Shown: positions 24,082 through 33,465, counted from the stretch's first letter. The stretch is 64,000 bases of DNA from Maridesulfovibrio sp050916235 (GCF_050916235.1 NZ_CP104854.1:1860001-1924000), one strand, 5' to 3'. A program made the numbers and translations. Notes: generated by a model not told the origin, from the letters alone.

Positions 24082-24810
24082 TTAATACCCGCCCATGGGG
24101 GGGGTGGTCTTGATCAATATTTCAACCCGCCTGTTCTGATCCCTCCCCTGCGGAGTCGTGTTGCTGTACAGGGGGTAGGTCGGTCCGTAAGCGGATACTG
24201 TCATTCGTTCATTATTTATGCCCTGCTCGGCAAAAAAAGAGAGCACGGCCAGGGCCCTTTCGCCGGAAAGCTGAAAGTTGGCAGGACTCATTCCTCCAAC
24301 GTTGTCAGTATAACCGGCAATGTTTACATCTGCTGTACCGAGATAGTCCAGAACAGGGACCAACTGGTAAAGCAGGATTTTGGCGCTGTCGTCAAGCTGA
24401 GACTTTCCCAATGGAAACATCAGCTTATCAGTCAGCACAAGCGCCACCCCCTCGGGCTTGGCAAGGACCTTGAGATTCTCGTTGAGAGTGGCCCGGTCCA
24501 TATCCGCAGGCAGCACGTCATCAGGAAAGAGCAGATCCTTGATCCTGTCCTGTCGTTCAAGGACTTCCCAGGGCCTTTCCAAAAATTCACTGACCAGCTT
24601 TACCTTGGCCGTAACCCGCCCGGCCCCGCGTTTATCAAGAAATCCAAGCTCCGCAGGCATGATTGTAACACGGGTAATAAAACTCTGGTCCATTGAAGCC
24701 ATACTTAACAGGAGCACAAAAAAAGTCAAAAGCAGGGTTACCAGATCCGAAAACGTTACCAGCCACCCTCCGCCAGGATCCGGCGGCTTCTTTACCTTGT
24801 CGCGCCCCAT
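24082..24810 (-). CDS. motB: MotB-type stator protein (second copy)
   Basis: The 242-residue protein has a single N-terminal membrane helix with the proton/sodium-binding aspartate D22 in VTFSDLVTLLLTFF, then an OmpA-like peptidoglycan-binding domain (VNIAGYTDNVGG, NFQLSGERALAVLSFFAEQGI, PQGRDQNRRVEILI). It differs from the upstream MotB in the linker and lacks its long DSKRTVEI region. A G8 tract at 24097-24104 encodes the C-terminal Pro-Pro. It follows the first motB by 9 bp. Stator complexes need two MotB per five MotA, so two paralogues suggest hetero-dimers or alternative stators. Confidence 0.92.
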   Translation of the reverse strand: MGRDKVKKPPDPGGGWLVTFSDLVTLLLTFFVLLLSMASMDQSFITRVTIMPAELGFLDKRGAGRVTAKVKLVSEFLERPWEVLERQDRIKDLLFPDDVLPADMDRATLNENLKVLAKPEGVALVLTDKLMFPLGKSQLDDSAKILLYQLVPVLDYLGTADVNIAGYTDNVGGMSPANFQLSGERALAVLSFFAEQGINNERMTVSAYGPTYPLYSNTTPQGRDQNRRVEILIKTTPPMGGY

Positions 24811-24819
24811 CGCTCAGCC

Positions 24820-25653
24820 TCACTTATCCCTGCGGACCGGGTTATCCGAATCCTCGACCGGAAAGACAAAACCATCAAATTTGAAAGGCTCATCCTTTTT
24901 CTTCGGCGGCTGATACTCTTTCAGTTCTTTCTCAATGGCCTCACTGCGGGTATCAAGAACAAGGTCGACCCTCCGGTTCATCTTCCTTCCTTCAGGGGTT
25001 GAGTTCGGGTGACGCGGATGAAATTTGCCGAAGGCCTCAAGCTTGAGCATCTCGGGACTCATACCGTTCCTGACAAGATAGTTATAGACGGAAAGCGCCC
25101 GGTTAAGCGACATCTTCCATGAAATATCCGGAATCTGATTTCTGTCTTCAACCCGGTAATCCTCACCGAGTTCGTCGCGCAGGATGGAGGTATGACCGGC
25201 CACCATGACCGGATGCTTTACCCTTTTCAGTATGGGCAGCACCGTATCAAGAACCCGCGTTCCCTCAATGGAGAGGGTCGTGCTGTCGGGAGTAAAGAGA
25301 ACATCGGCACCTATGGAAAGGATCTGCACGAAACGGTTTGATTCAAACCGCAGGTCTTCCTCGGCAAATTCCCAGAGCAGCGGCTTGATCGGTTCAAGAT
25401 CGCTTTCAACTTCCAGAGGTCCAATCTCGACGGTCCGCTTTGAATCTCCCTGTGAAAGGACATCATACCCCTGCGAACCGAAACCGAATGTTCCGATGAT
25501 GGACCCCAGAACGACCAGTTTACGCCGCTCGTCAACAACTGACATACTGACCAGCAGAACAAAGAAGGTCAGCATGAGAGTCATCAGGTCGCTGAAGGTT
25601 ATAAGCCAGAGCGGCTGCCCCTGCGCCTCGGGCGGTTTTTTCTTTCTACCCAT
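24820..25653 (-). CDS. motB: MotB-type stator protein (first copy)
   Basis: The 277-residue MotB has the pore aspartate D22 in ITFSDLMTLMLTFF and a C-terminal OmpA domain (VMVAGHTSILRDEL, SLNRALSVYNYLVRNGM, GRKMNRRVDLVL). A region of about 60 residues between helix and OmpA domain probably includes the plug. The last 40 residues (KEYQPPKKKDEPFKFDGFVF) form a charged tail not seen in the second copy. GGGAGAG precedes the ATG. motA lies 32 bp upstream. Confidence 0.93.
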   Translation of the reverse strand: MGRKKKPPEAQGQPLWLITFSDLMTLMLTFFVLLVSMSVVDERRKLVVLGSIIGTFGFGSQGYDVLSQGDSKRTVEIGPLEVESDLEPIKPLLWEFAEEDLRFESNRFVQILSIGADVLFTPDSTTLSIEGTRVLDTVLPILKRVKHPVMVAGHTSILRDELGEDYRVEDRNQIPDISWKMSLNRALSVYNYLVRNGMSPEMLKLEAFGKFHPRHPNSTPEGRKMNRRVDLVLDTRSEAIEKELKEYQPPKKKDEPFKFDGFVFPVEDSDNPVRRDK

Positions 25654-25685
25654 GCGGCTCTCCCGACCGTCAGCGTCAAACCGGC

Positions 25686-26447
25686 CTAGTCGACAGCCCT
25701 GCGAATTTTCGGCGGCAGGTAGCTGTTCAGCTTTTCTTCGATAATTTTGGGGTTTTCACCTTTGGATATGGAAATGATCCCTTCCATGACCATTTCCCGC
25801 AGCAGAATCTCCTCTTTGCTGCGGGTCTTCAGCTTGCCGGACATGGGAGTGAAGACAAGGTTGGCAAGAATCGCCCCGTAAAGAGTGGTCAGAAGCGCAA
25901 CAGCCATTGCAGGGCCGATGGTACTGGGGTCACTCATGGTCTGCAGCATCTGCACCAGACCGATAACCGTACCGATCATGCCCATTGCAGGAGCAAAGTC
26001 AGCAAAGACCTTGAGGATTTCAGCCCCTGTTTCATGCCTGTTTTCGAGATACTGGATTTCCGTCTCCAGAATCTCCTGAATAACCTGAGGCTCCAGACCG
26101 TCAACGGTCAACTGCAGTCCCTTGCGCAGAAAATCGTCATCAATGGATTTAAGGGCCGGTTCAAGGGAGAGGATCCCCTCGCGACGGGCCCTGTTGGCAA
26201 AATCCATGAACTTGTCGATAATCGCTTGCGGTGACTCGAGGGTGGAAAAGAAAGTTTTCTTGATAACCCCGATAACACCCAGCACATGTCCCATGGGATA
26301 GTTTACCAGCGAGGCCCCGATAGTTCCACCCACAACGATGAGAACGGAAGGGACCGAAATAAAAATGGAAAGGGGACTTCCGACCAGAATAGCCGAAAGA
26401 ACCAGCCCGAAGGAAAGCACGATGCCTATGACTGTACCCAGATCCAT
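25686..26447 (-). CDS. motA: Flagellar motor stator protein MotA/PomA
   Basis: This 253-residue protein is the PomA-like MotA class (E. coli MotA is about 295). Four membrane helices are visible: two near the N-terminus (about 5-22 and 27-47) and two after residue 150, with MGMIGTVIGLVQMLQTMSDPSTIGPAMAVALLTTLYGAILANL containing the essential TVIGL and PxxMAVALLTTxYG motifs. The cytoplasmic loop NRARREGILSLEPAL carries the charged residues that meet FliG. Its length and TLYG motif favour a sodium-driven motor, consistent with a marine host. First gene of the motA-motB-motB-fliL-fliN block. Confidence 0.94.
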   Translation of the reverse strand: MDLGTVIGIVLSFGLVLSAILVGSPLSIFISVPSVLIVVGGTIGASLVNYPMGHVLGVIGVIKKTFFSTLESPQAIIDKFMDFANRARREGILSLEPALKSIDDDFLRKGLQLTVDGLEPQVIQEILETEIQYLENRHETGAEILKVFADFAPAMGMIGTVIGLVQMLQTMSDPSTIGPAMAVALLTTLYGAILANLVFTPMSGKLKTRSKEEILLREMVMEGIISISKGENPKIIEEKLNSYLPPKIRRAVD

Positions 26448-26496
26448 TAAAGCCGCCTGTAGATAGGTTTACGAGACTCCCTTCCCGGTCTCACGT

Positions 26497-26524
26497 TTAA
26501 AAGCGCCCGGATCAGTATCCGGGC
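26497..26524 (-). terminator. Terminator overlapping the yggS stop
   Basis: On the minus strand GCCCGGAT-ACTG-ATCCGGGC is followed by GCTTTTAA. The hairpin contains the last codons and the stop codon of yggS, so translation reaching the stop could compete with the fold. Confidence 0.8.
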
Positions 26525-27216
26525 CTGCGTCCGAATATCTTTGTCCCTACCCTGACCATGGTGGAGCCCTCTTCAATGGCCACCCTGAAATCCCCGGTCA
26601 TGCCCATGGACAGTTCGGGAATCCTGATGTCGAAAAGCTTTTCCATACCTTCGGCCAGCATCCGCAGCCTTGCAAAATAAGGCCGGGCTCCTTCAGGGTC
26701 ATCAAAAAAAGGGGGCAGGGCCATCAGACCGACAAGCTTAAGATTCTCAAGTCCGAGAAGCTCTTCAACCAGAGCAGGAAGGGACTCTTCGCCGACGCCG
26801 CTCTTCTGCTCTTCCCCGGCGGTGTTGACCTGAATAAAAATATTCTGGACCACACCCAACTCAGCAGCCCTTCTGTTCAGCAGTCCGGCAAGCTTGGAGC
26901 TGTCCACACTGTGGATTGCGCTGAACATGCCGGCCACCTGCCGGGCCTTCTTGGACTGCAGTCCGCCGATGAAATGCCAGTCGATATCAAGGCCGGAGAG
27001 CTCTTCCTGCTTGGCAAGGGCCTCCTGCACATACGATTCACCGAAACAGCGGTGGCCGGCCCGGTAAAGCATCTCGATATCCGAGGCCGGGTGCAGCTTG
27101 GAAACCGCACAAATCTTGATCTCATCTGCCTTGCGTCCACAGCGGAAAGCCGCATCAGCCACTTCTGCCTTAACCTCGTCGAGGTTTTCCGTAAGCTCTG
27201 TTTCCCTGTTGTTCAT
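26512..27216 (-). CDS. yggS: PLP homeostasis protein YggS/ProsC
   Basis: The 234-residue protein is a one-domain TIM barrel that binds pyridoxal phosphate. K40 in CAVSKLHP is the Schiff-base lysine. FGESYVQEALAK, DWHFIGGLQSKKAR and LSMGMTGDFRVAIEEGSTMVRVGTKIFG are the family's conserved stretches, with the phosphate-binding loop near the end. The family keeps PLP and amino acid pools balanced rather than catalysing a known reaction. It lies between motA and era and is closed by its own terminator. Confidence 0.95.
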   Translation of the reverse strand: MNNRETELTENLDEVKAEVADAAFRCGRKADEIKICAVSKLHPASDIEMLYRAGHRCFGESYVQEALAKQEELSGLDIDWHFIGGLQSKKARQVAGMFSAIHSVDSSKLAGLLNRRAAELGVVQNIFIQVNTAGEEQKSGVGEESLPALVEELLGLENLKLVGLMALPPFFDDPEGARPYFARLRMLAEGMEKLFDIRIPELSMGMTGDFRVAIEEGSTMVRVGTKIFGRRPGY

Positions 27217-27323
27217 CTGACCACCGCCGCCTTATCCAAAGGCGGCTTACATTAAAATTCGGTTGATTATATAAATTTCTTTAATAAAAAGAAAACAAAA
27301 GAACAAGATTTGATCCGCTGACG

Positions 27324-28238
27324 CTATTCCCCAAGCCCCAGAGAGCGCAGGAATCCGACGTCTTCAGTCCAGCCTTCACGCACCTTGACCCAGATTTCTA
27401 GCATAACCTTCATCTCAAGCATCTCTTCAAGCTCCACACGGGCCTGAGTGCCGATTTTCTTGAGGTTCTGTCCTCCCTTGCCGATGATCATGCCCTTGTG
27501 GTTCTTCTTGGTGGTATAGATCACAGCACCGATATTGACCAGATTGCGTTCAGGTTCTTCAGTCCAGAACTCGATCTCAACTGCGGTGGAATAAGGCAGT
27601 TCCTGCTGCAGGCTCATGAACAGCTTTTCCCTGATGGTCTCGGCAGCCATGAAACGCAGAGGAACGGTTGAAACCTGATCCTCGGGGAACATGGGCGGGC
27701 CTTCCGGCAGGACTTCTACCAGCTTTTCCAGCAGCACCTTGGCTCCTTCGCCCTTCAGCGCGGAAACAGGGATGAACTGTGCTTCGGGCCAGAATTCCTG
27801 AGCCTTCTGCATGACCGGAAGCAGCATGGCCTTGTCCTTGACCTTGTCCACCTTGTTCACGGCCACGAAAACAGGCTTGTGCGACTGGTTGACCGGCTTG
27901 ACCACCGGAGCAAGGTCCTTGTCCATCAGGTGCGGCTTGGATGCGTAAAGGGCGGCATCGAAGAGCACCACGATGGCATCGGAACTCCCAAGTGCCTCCC
28001 AGGCTGAATCAAGCAGGAAGCGGTTCATCTTTCCACGCATGCGGTGGATGCCCGGAGTATCCAGAAACACGACCTGAGAGTTGTCATCGGTCAGGATGCC
28101 GCTAATGCGGTTACGGGTGGTCTGCGGCTTGGGAGATACAATGGCGACCTTCTGTCCCAGATAGTGATTCATCAGGGTAGATTTGCCGGCATTAGGCGGC
28201 CCGATAAGCGCAACACAGCCGAATTTATATTCAGACAT
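27324..28238 (-). CDS. era: GTPase Era
   Basis: The 304-residue Era GTPase binds the 3' end of 16S rRNA during 30S assembly. GPPNAGKST (13-21, G1), the DTPG motif at D60-G63 (G3) and NKVDK near 135 (G4) are intact. The C-terminal KH domain is present (NHKGMIIGKGGQNLKKIGTQARVELEEML). GAGGAA precedes the ATG. It follows topA with a 180-bp gap that holds a terminator. Confidence 0.97.
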   Translation of the reverse strand: MSEYKFGCVALIGPPNAGKSTLMNHYLGQKVAIVSPKPQTTRNRISGILTDDNSQVVFLDTPGIHRMRGKMNRFLLDSAWEALGSSDAIVVLFDAALYASKPHLMDKDLAPVVKPVNQSHKPVFVAVNKVDKVKDKAMLLPVMQKAQEFWPEAQFIPVSALKGEGAKVLLEKLVEVLPEGPPMFPEDQVSTVPLRFMAAETIREKLFMSLQQELPYSTAVEIEFWTEEPERNLVNIGAVIYTTKKNHKGMIIGKGGQNLKKIGTQARVELEEMLEMKVMLEIWVKVREGWTEDVGFLRSLGLGE

Positions 28239-28324
28239 TTTTTAATTCCTCTATATTGTTCTGTTACGGTCATTAAGACCATCGGCGGTCAAAGTACACT
28301 AAAACAGACTGACACGCCAATTGG

Positions 28325-28361
28325 AAAAACCCTTCCCAATCTAAGTCGGGAAGGGTCTTTT
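28325..28361. terminator. Bidirectional terminator between topA and era
   Basis: ACCCTTCCC at 28329-28337 pairs with GGGAAGGGT at 28348-28356. On the minus strand it is followed by TTTTTCC, which ends topA transcription. On the plus strand it is followed by CTTTTT. Confidence 0.85.
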
Positions 28362-28422
28362 TGGTCTTTCACTCAACTAGAGAATTTCCAGACTGTCTCT
28401 AGCAGCATATCATATCGACAGG

Positions 28423-30825
28423 TTAGGACTCATCCACTTCCTGAACATATCCGCACCCCTTTTCAGGGCAGGCAATGTGCTCACCCTTGGCGCGGGTGGT
28501 CTTCCTGACCAGGACCGGATGCCCGCATTTGGGACAGGGCCCGTCTACGGGCGGGTACCAGACCGCATAATCGCAGTCGGGATACCGGTCGCAGGAATAA
28601 AAAATCTTGCCGCGCCGGGAGCTCTTTTCAACCAGTTCACCGGAACAGCCCTCGCGAGGACATTTTACACCGGTGGTAAAAGGCTTGGCAAATTTACAGT
28701 CGGGATAGTTGGAACAGGCAATGAAACGGCTGCCGCTACGGGCGTGCTTGATGATCAGATCACCCTTTCCGCACTCCTGACACTTACCGACAACCTGCTG
28801 GGCAGCAGTCTCCACCACCTTGATTTTCCCGTCTTCGTCCCGCTCGAAATTCTTGATATTGCGGCAGTCCGGGTAGGCGGTACAACCGAGAAACTCTCCA
28901 CGAGTGGAGCGCTTAACAGCCATGGGCGAGCCGCACTTGTCACAACTTATCCCGGTATCTTCAGGAGCCTGATCTTCAAGAACGACAATGCTGCCCTTCT
29001 CGTCACGGGTAAAGTTGACTATATTCTTGCAGTCCGGGTAGTTGGAGCAGCCCAGAAATTCACCGGTCCGGCCGAACTTGATGACCATGGACGAGCCGCA
29101 CTTGCTGCAGGAGACACCGGTGTCCTCACCGCCGCGCTTCATATCCTTGGCAGCGGCATCAAGGGTCGGGTAAAAGCCCTCAACGAAATTGCGCATGAGC
29201 GAGGTCCACTCAATCTTGCCTTCGGCAACATCATCAAGCTGCTTCTCCATAGCTGCGGTAAAGCCCACATCCATGAGTTCCTTGAAATGTTCGGAAAGCT
29301 GGTCGCTCACCACAAAGCCAAGCTCGGTGGGGACGAATTTCTTTTCTTCAAGAAGGACGTAGCCGCGATCCTGAATGGTAGAAATAATGGATGCATATGT
29401 GGAAGGACGCCCGATACCCTTTTCCTCAAGCTCGCGCACCAGCGATGCTTCGGAATAGCGTGCGGGAGGCTGGGTGAACTTCTGCTCACTTTCAATCCTG
29501 TCGACCTTAAGCACTTCTCCCTTGTCAAGCTTGGGCAGTTCCACGAGATTCTCGTCGCCGGTCTTGCCGGTAACGCGCATGAAACCGGGGAACAGCAGCC
29601 GTTCGCCCTTGGACCGCCAGATGGTTTCACCGGCTTCAATGGTGACAACGGTATCCCAGAAGCGGGCCGGAGCCATCTGCGAAGCAACGAAACGGTCCCA
29701 GATCAGTTTGTAAACCTTGAACTGGTCCGGCGGCAGGAAAGCTTTGACGTCCTCTGGAAGAACAGTGACATCTACGGGCCTGATGGCTTCATGGGCATCC
29801 TGCGCTCCGCCCTTGGATTTATAGACCCGGGCCTTGGCGGGATAAAATTCCTTGCCGAATTTATCAAGAATGAGCGTCTTGGCACCGTCACGGGCCTCGT
29901 CGGCAATACGCACGGAGTCGGTACGCATATAGGTGATGAGCGCGGTTGTTCCCTTGTCACCGAGTTCCACCCCTTCGTAAAGACGCTGGGCCAGTGTCAT
30001 GGTGCGCTTGGCCGAGTACCCTAATCTGCGGTTGGCATCCTGCTGCAGGGTGGAAGTAATGTAAGGAGGCTGCGGGCTGCGCTTGCGTTCCTTCTCGGTC
30101 AGATCGGAAACAGCAAAAGGTACACCTTTGACCGCTTTCTCAAGGGCCGCGGCCTCATCGGCAGAACCTATTTCAGCTTTCTTGCCGTCAACTTTCCAGA
30201 GTTCGGCAACAAAGAGCGGCGGATTGGCGCCCTCAAGGTGGGCCTTGAAGAGCCAGTATTCTTCAGGGATGAATGCCCTTCTGGCCTTTTCCCTTTCCAC
30301 TACGAGCTTGAGAGCAACAGACTGAACGCGCCCGGCGGAAATACCGCGCTTAACCTTCTTCCAGAGAATAGGCGAAATTTTGTAACCAACCAGACGGTCC
30401 AGAATACGGCGCGCCTGCTGGGAATCGAAAAGCTGCTCGTTGAGCGGCTGCGGGTGTTCGAGAGCCTCTTTAACGGCTCTGGCGGTAATTTCGTTGAACT
30501 GGATGCGGCTGATATTTTCGTTAACTTCCTTGATAATGGCAGCCACATGCCAGCCGATAGCTTCCCCCTCGCGGTCGGGGTCGGGAGCGAGAAAGACGTG
30601 ATCAGCCTTGGCTGCCGCTTTCTTCAGCTTATTGACCACCTCTTCCTTTCCGGGAATGATCTGGTACTGGGGGGTAAAATCACCGTTTTCCTCGACTCCA
30701 AGCTTGTTCTTGGGCAGATCGCGCACGTGACCGACGGACGCAGCCACCTGGTAGTTCTTTCCAAGGAACTTGCTAATAGTCTTCACCTTTGCCGGGGACT
30801 CAACAACAATCAAATCTTTGCTCAT
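28423..30825 (-). CDS. topA: DNA topoisomerase I with five zinc-ribbon units
   Basis: The 800-residue type IA topoisomerase relaxes negative supercoils. The TOPRIM domain is at the N-terminus (IVVESPAKVKTISKFLG, APDPDREGEAIGWH with the DxDxE-type acidic residues). The gate tyrosine lies in ALITYMRTDSVRIA near residue 310. The C-terminal third has five Cys4 zinc ribbons from about residue 580, each in the CxxCG...C-x-x-YPDC style. The last (CPKCGHPVL...CPEKGC) is shortened. Five is more than E. coli's three. The start is ATG with only a weak ribosome site. Confidence 0.97.
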   Translation of the reverse strand: MSKDLIVVESPAKVKTISKFLGKNYQVAASVGHVRDLPKNKLGVEENGDFTPQYQIIPGKEEVVNKLKKAAAKADHVFLAPDPDREGEAIGWHVAAIIKEVNENISRIQFNEITARAVKEALEHPQPLNEQLFDSQQARRILDRLVGYKISPILWKKVKRGISAGRVQSVALKLVVEREKARRAFIPEEYWLFKAHLEGANPPLFVAELWKVDGKKAEIGSADEAAALEKAVKGVPFAVSDLTEKERKRSPQPPYITSTLQQDANRRLGYSAKRTMTLAQRLYEGVELGDKGTTALITYMRTDSVRIADEARDGAKTLILDKFGKEFYPAKARVYKSKGGAQDAHEAIRPVDVTVLPEDVKAFLPPDQFKVYKLIWDRFVASQMAPARFWDTVVTIEAGETIWRSKGERLLFPGFMRVTGKTGDENLVELPKLDKGEVLKVDRIESEQKFTQPPARYSEASLVRELEEKGIGRPSTYASIISTIQDRGYVLLEEKKFVPTELGFVVSDQLSEHFKELMDVGFTAAMEKQLDDVAEGKIEWTSLMRNFVEGFYPTLDAAAKDMKRGGEDTGVSCSKCGSSMVIKFGRTGEFLGCSNYPDCKNIVNFTRDEKGSIVVLEDQAPEDTGISCDKCGSPMAVKRSTRGEFLGCTAYPDCRNIKNFERDEDGKIKVVETAAQQVVGKCQECGKGDLIIKHARSGSRFIACSNYPDCKFAKPFTTGVKCPREGCSGELVEKSSRRGKIFYSCDRYPDCDYAVWYPPVDGPCPKCGHPVLVRKTTRAKGEHIACPEKGCGYVQEVDES

Positions 30826-30948
30826 AGTTTGGAGCCTATAACCATCAAGAAGACACTATGCAACCATAAAAAATGCCTCAGGACCAAACTTCCGTCTGCA
30901 AAAACAGCGGAAATCCGCGAAGCGCGCTATTTTTAACCCCTTCAACAA

Positions 30949-31242
30949 TCAGGAAGAAATGCATTTTTTCAGGGCCGACAGTTTTTCATATAATTTTTTT
31001 GTTTCCACACCGTCTCGGGCGGCCAGTTCCAGTTCCTTGGCCTTGACGGTCACCTCCGGCAGACCGAACGTGCGCGCAGAACCCGCTACAGCATGGGCTC
31101 CCTTGTAAAGGAACTCCAAAGCAGCACCGTCGCCGGAAGCGCTGTATGTATCCAGATGCCCCTCCAGCTCAGCCACACGCCCCGCAAGAGCTGCTGCATA
31201 TTTCCTGTTCAGTTCAGCCAGTTTTTCCTCAAAGCCACCCAT
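30949..31242 (-). CDS. Orphan histidine-phosphotransfer (HPt) protein
   Basis: The 97-residue all-helical protein has H50 in YKGAHAVAGSARTFGLPEV, which matches the phospho-accepting HxxKG/A-S-A motif of HPt domains. Helices before and after give the four-helix bundle length. No kinase or receiver is adjacent. A GGAGGG site precedes the ATG. HPt proteins carry phosphate between hybrid kinases and response regulators. The partner is not visible. It is separated from the permease by a region with repeat R2. Confidence 0.85.
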   Translation of the reverse strand: MGGFEEKLAELNRKYAAALAGRVAELEGHLDTYSASGDGAALEFLYKGAHAVAGSARTFGLPEVTVKAKELELAARDGVETKKLYEKLSALKKCISS

Positions 31243-31311
31243 AATTGACCCTCCACTGCAACCATCGCTACACCCAAGCAGGGAGCTACCCGGATATCTC
31301 GTCTAGAGAAG

Positions 31312-31393
31312 TCTCCGGCGATCCTGCGGGACTCATAAGGCATGCCTTCGGCGACCCTGCCGGGGGCCATAAACCTTTTATTACGGCTGCGCC
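31312..31393 (+). repeat. Dispersed intergenic element, copy R2 (degenerate)
   Basis: ATGCCTTCGGCGACCCTGCCGGGGGC at 31342-31367 is identical to the start of R1 (14132-14157). A second degenerate copy of the same motif (TCTCCGGCGATCCTGCGGGAC) precedes it at about 31312-31331. The hairpin and 3' part differ from the others. Confidence 0.6.
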
Positions 31394-31527
31394 ACGGCAT
31401 AAAACAAATACCATTGAACCAAACAGTCAAAAGCCACATTAATCATCTGACTTAATGGAATTAATATTTTAACAAGTATGCCCTGCTGCAATGATTGGGC
31501 AAAGCATTTTCAAATAAGACAGCACAA

Positions 31528-31562
31528 AAAAAGAATGCCCGCATTGAAACCAATGCGGGCAT
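31528..31562 (-). terminator. Terminator of the APC permease gene
   Basis: On the minus strand ATGCCCGCATTG-GTTT-CAATGCGGGCAT is followed by TCTTTTTTTG. It lies 31 bp beyond the permease stop. Confidence 0.88.
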
Positions 31563-31593
31563 CATACGACAAATCCTTATTAATGCAAATAAG

Positions 31594-32919
31594 TTAGCGT
31601 CTGGAGCTGTTCATCAGTGCAACCCCGGCCCCGGCTATAAGCAGGGTCAGGATCAGGAAGTGAATGAACATATCCTTCTGGATGGCTCCCCATATGATGT
31701 AGATGGAACCGCAGGCAGCCAGCGTCGGGCAGACAAAGCGGCTGAACAGGCTGAGGTCGGTGAAAGTCTTCATCACCCAGATATAAATGGAGATGTAGAT
31801 CACATACAGGAAGGCAATCGGTAGCTCGGAGACATCCATGAACTGTCCCCACCAGCCGTGGAAGTTGCCGTACCAGACCATGAGCCAGAACAGGGAAAGG
31901 AAATATCCGAGAATGGCGGAATGGCTGGTGCTGTTGGTGATGGGATTGATCTGTTTGAACAGGTCTGCTCTGGGGCCCATGTTTCTGGAAGCGATGGAGA
32001 ACATGCCGCGGGCAGAGCCCATGATCAGTCCGTTGAGAGTGCCGAGGCAGGAGATGATAACGAAAACGGTCAGCAGGGTACCGCCTACGGAACCAAAGAT
32101 CATCTCAATAACCCGAACCGGAGCTGCATCACCTTCGACGAGGACCTGATCGTTGGTCAACACGCCGGAAATACCCATGTAATAGAGCATGTATATGGTC
32201 ATTACCGCGATGGTTCCTACTACCAGCGCCTTGGGCAGGGTACGTTTGGCATCCTTGAGTTCGGCGTTGATTACAGTGGCAATGATCCAGCCTTCATAGG
32301 CAAAAGCGGTTGAAAGAGTGGCAACGGCAAGTCCGCCGCCACTACCGGACACTGCCTGCGCAGCCTGCATGAAATTCTGCATGGTCTGGCCGCTGGAAAG
32401 ACCGGCAATACCGCCTACCACGGCCACAAGGCCGAGCGGGATGAGCTTGATTACAGTAGAAGAAACCTGCCACATACCGGCCAGAACCGGAGAATAATAG
32501 TTAAGCAGGAAGAATCCGGTCATGTAGACAAATGAAATGGGCCAGACTCCGTCCTTGAGGCCAATAAGCCCTACAGTGTAGTTGGCTGAAACCCATGCCA
32601 GAACCGCAACAAGGGTCGGGTAATAGATGAAAGTCATAAACCAGCCGACAAGATAGCCGGCCTTTTCCCCGTAAGCCTCTTCAAAATAGTCCACAAGGCC
32701 GTTGACCTTTTCGATACGGGTAGCAATCTTTGAAAACACATACGCGGTAACGACCATGATCGATCCGCCGATGAGCCAGGCAATCAAAGCAGTCCCGAGG
32801 TCACCGCCAGCCGCACTAAGCACATCGTCAGCCTTAAAGAATACACCGGAACCGATAACAATCCCTACAACCATTGCGGTTGCAGTCCAGAAACCGTATT
32901 TTTTCTGTAACTTTTCCAT
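31594..32919 (-). CDS. APC superfamily amino acid permease
   Basis: The start is the ATG at 32919 (MEKLQKKYGFW), with AAGGGG about 10 bp upstream. The GTG at 32928 lies too close to that site. The 441-residue protein has about 12 membrane helices and the APC signature GIVIGSGVFFKADDVL near residues 20-35 in the first helix. Further helix motifs (FAYEGWIIATVINAELKDAKRTLPKAL) match amino acid/polyamine antiporters of the AGT/LAT type. Substrate unknown. Monocistronic, closed by a strong terminator. Confidence 0.88.
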   Translation of the reverse strand: MEKLQKKYGFWTATAMVVGIVIGSGVFFKADDVLSAAGGDLGTALIAWLIGGSIMVVTAYVFSKIATRIEKVNGLVDYFEEAYGEKAGYLVGWFMTFIYYPTLVAVLAWVSANYTVGLIGLKDGVWPISFVYMTGFFLLNYYSPVLAGMWQVSSTVIKLIPLGLVAVVGGIAGLSSGQTMQNFMQAAQAVSGSGGGLAVATLSTAFAYEGWIIATVINAELKDAKRTLPKALVVGTIAVMTIYMLYYMGISGVLTNDQVLVEGDAAPVRVIEMIFGSVGGTLLTVFVIISCLGTLNGLIMGSARGMFSIASRNMGPRADLFKQINPITNSTSHSAILGYFLSLFWLMVWYGNFHGWWGQFMDVSELPIAFLYVIYISIYIWVMKTFTDLSLFSRFVCPTLAACGSIYIIWGAIQKDMFIHFLILTLLIAGAGVALMNSSRR

Positions 32920-33248
32920 CCAGAACACACCCCTTTTATTATCTTTCCCGATTTTTCACCCCTACTCCGAAATGGCGCTCGGCGCAGGCGTCCCCATTGG
33001 GTCAGAAAAACCGGCCCACAAAAAATATACATAACCCATGAAAGCAAGCCTGAACATCCCTGCTGGAGAATTTCGGACAACCATCCATCAGGCATTGCCA
33101 GTCACTGTGTACAAACAGGTTTACTTGCGCGGATATAGCAAATCTGTCCAGATTTTTTTTGCCATTTTTGATCAAAAATGAATTTTGGCTGCATAATTAT
33201 TCTCAAAAAATAAATCCGTCGTGATGCCTTTATTCTTCTTACCTGCAA
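32920..33248. other. Upstream region of the permease
   Basis: No ORF is supported. It probably holds the permease promoter on the minus strand. I see no clear promoter box, riboswitch or repeat here. Confidence 0.5.
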
Positions 33249-33279
33249 CAAAAAAGCCCTGTGACAGATTCACAGGGCT
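33249..33279 (-). terminator. Intrinsic terminator downstream of the TPR gene
   Basis: On the minus strand AGCCCTGTGA-ATCTG-TCACAGGGCT is followed by TTTTTTG. It is about 190 bp past the TPR-gene stop and is the first obvious stop for that transcript. Confidence 0.82.
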
Positions 33280-33465
33280 CCAATAATATTTACCAGTCAA
33301 CCGTTCTCAATGAAATGAAAATTCAGGCATCGAAGAATGAGAATTACGTGGTCCATTACCTCTCAGCAGATTTGACCGGATCTTCCGCCCGTAAGCATGA
33401 GCGACAGGTCCCTCAGCATAATCCGACCAACTGAAATCAACAATGAGACAAGACCTGTACCGTTA

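Noticed and set aside
28477..30024. 515-codon plus-strand ORF opposite topA
   Set aside because: It is fully antisense to an intact topoisomerase I and has no ribosome site or domain.
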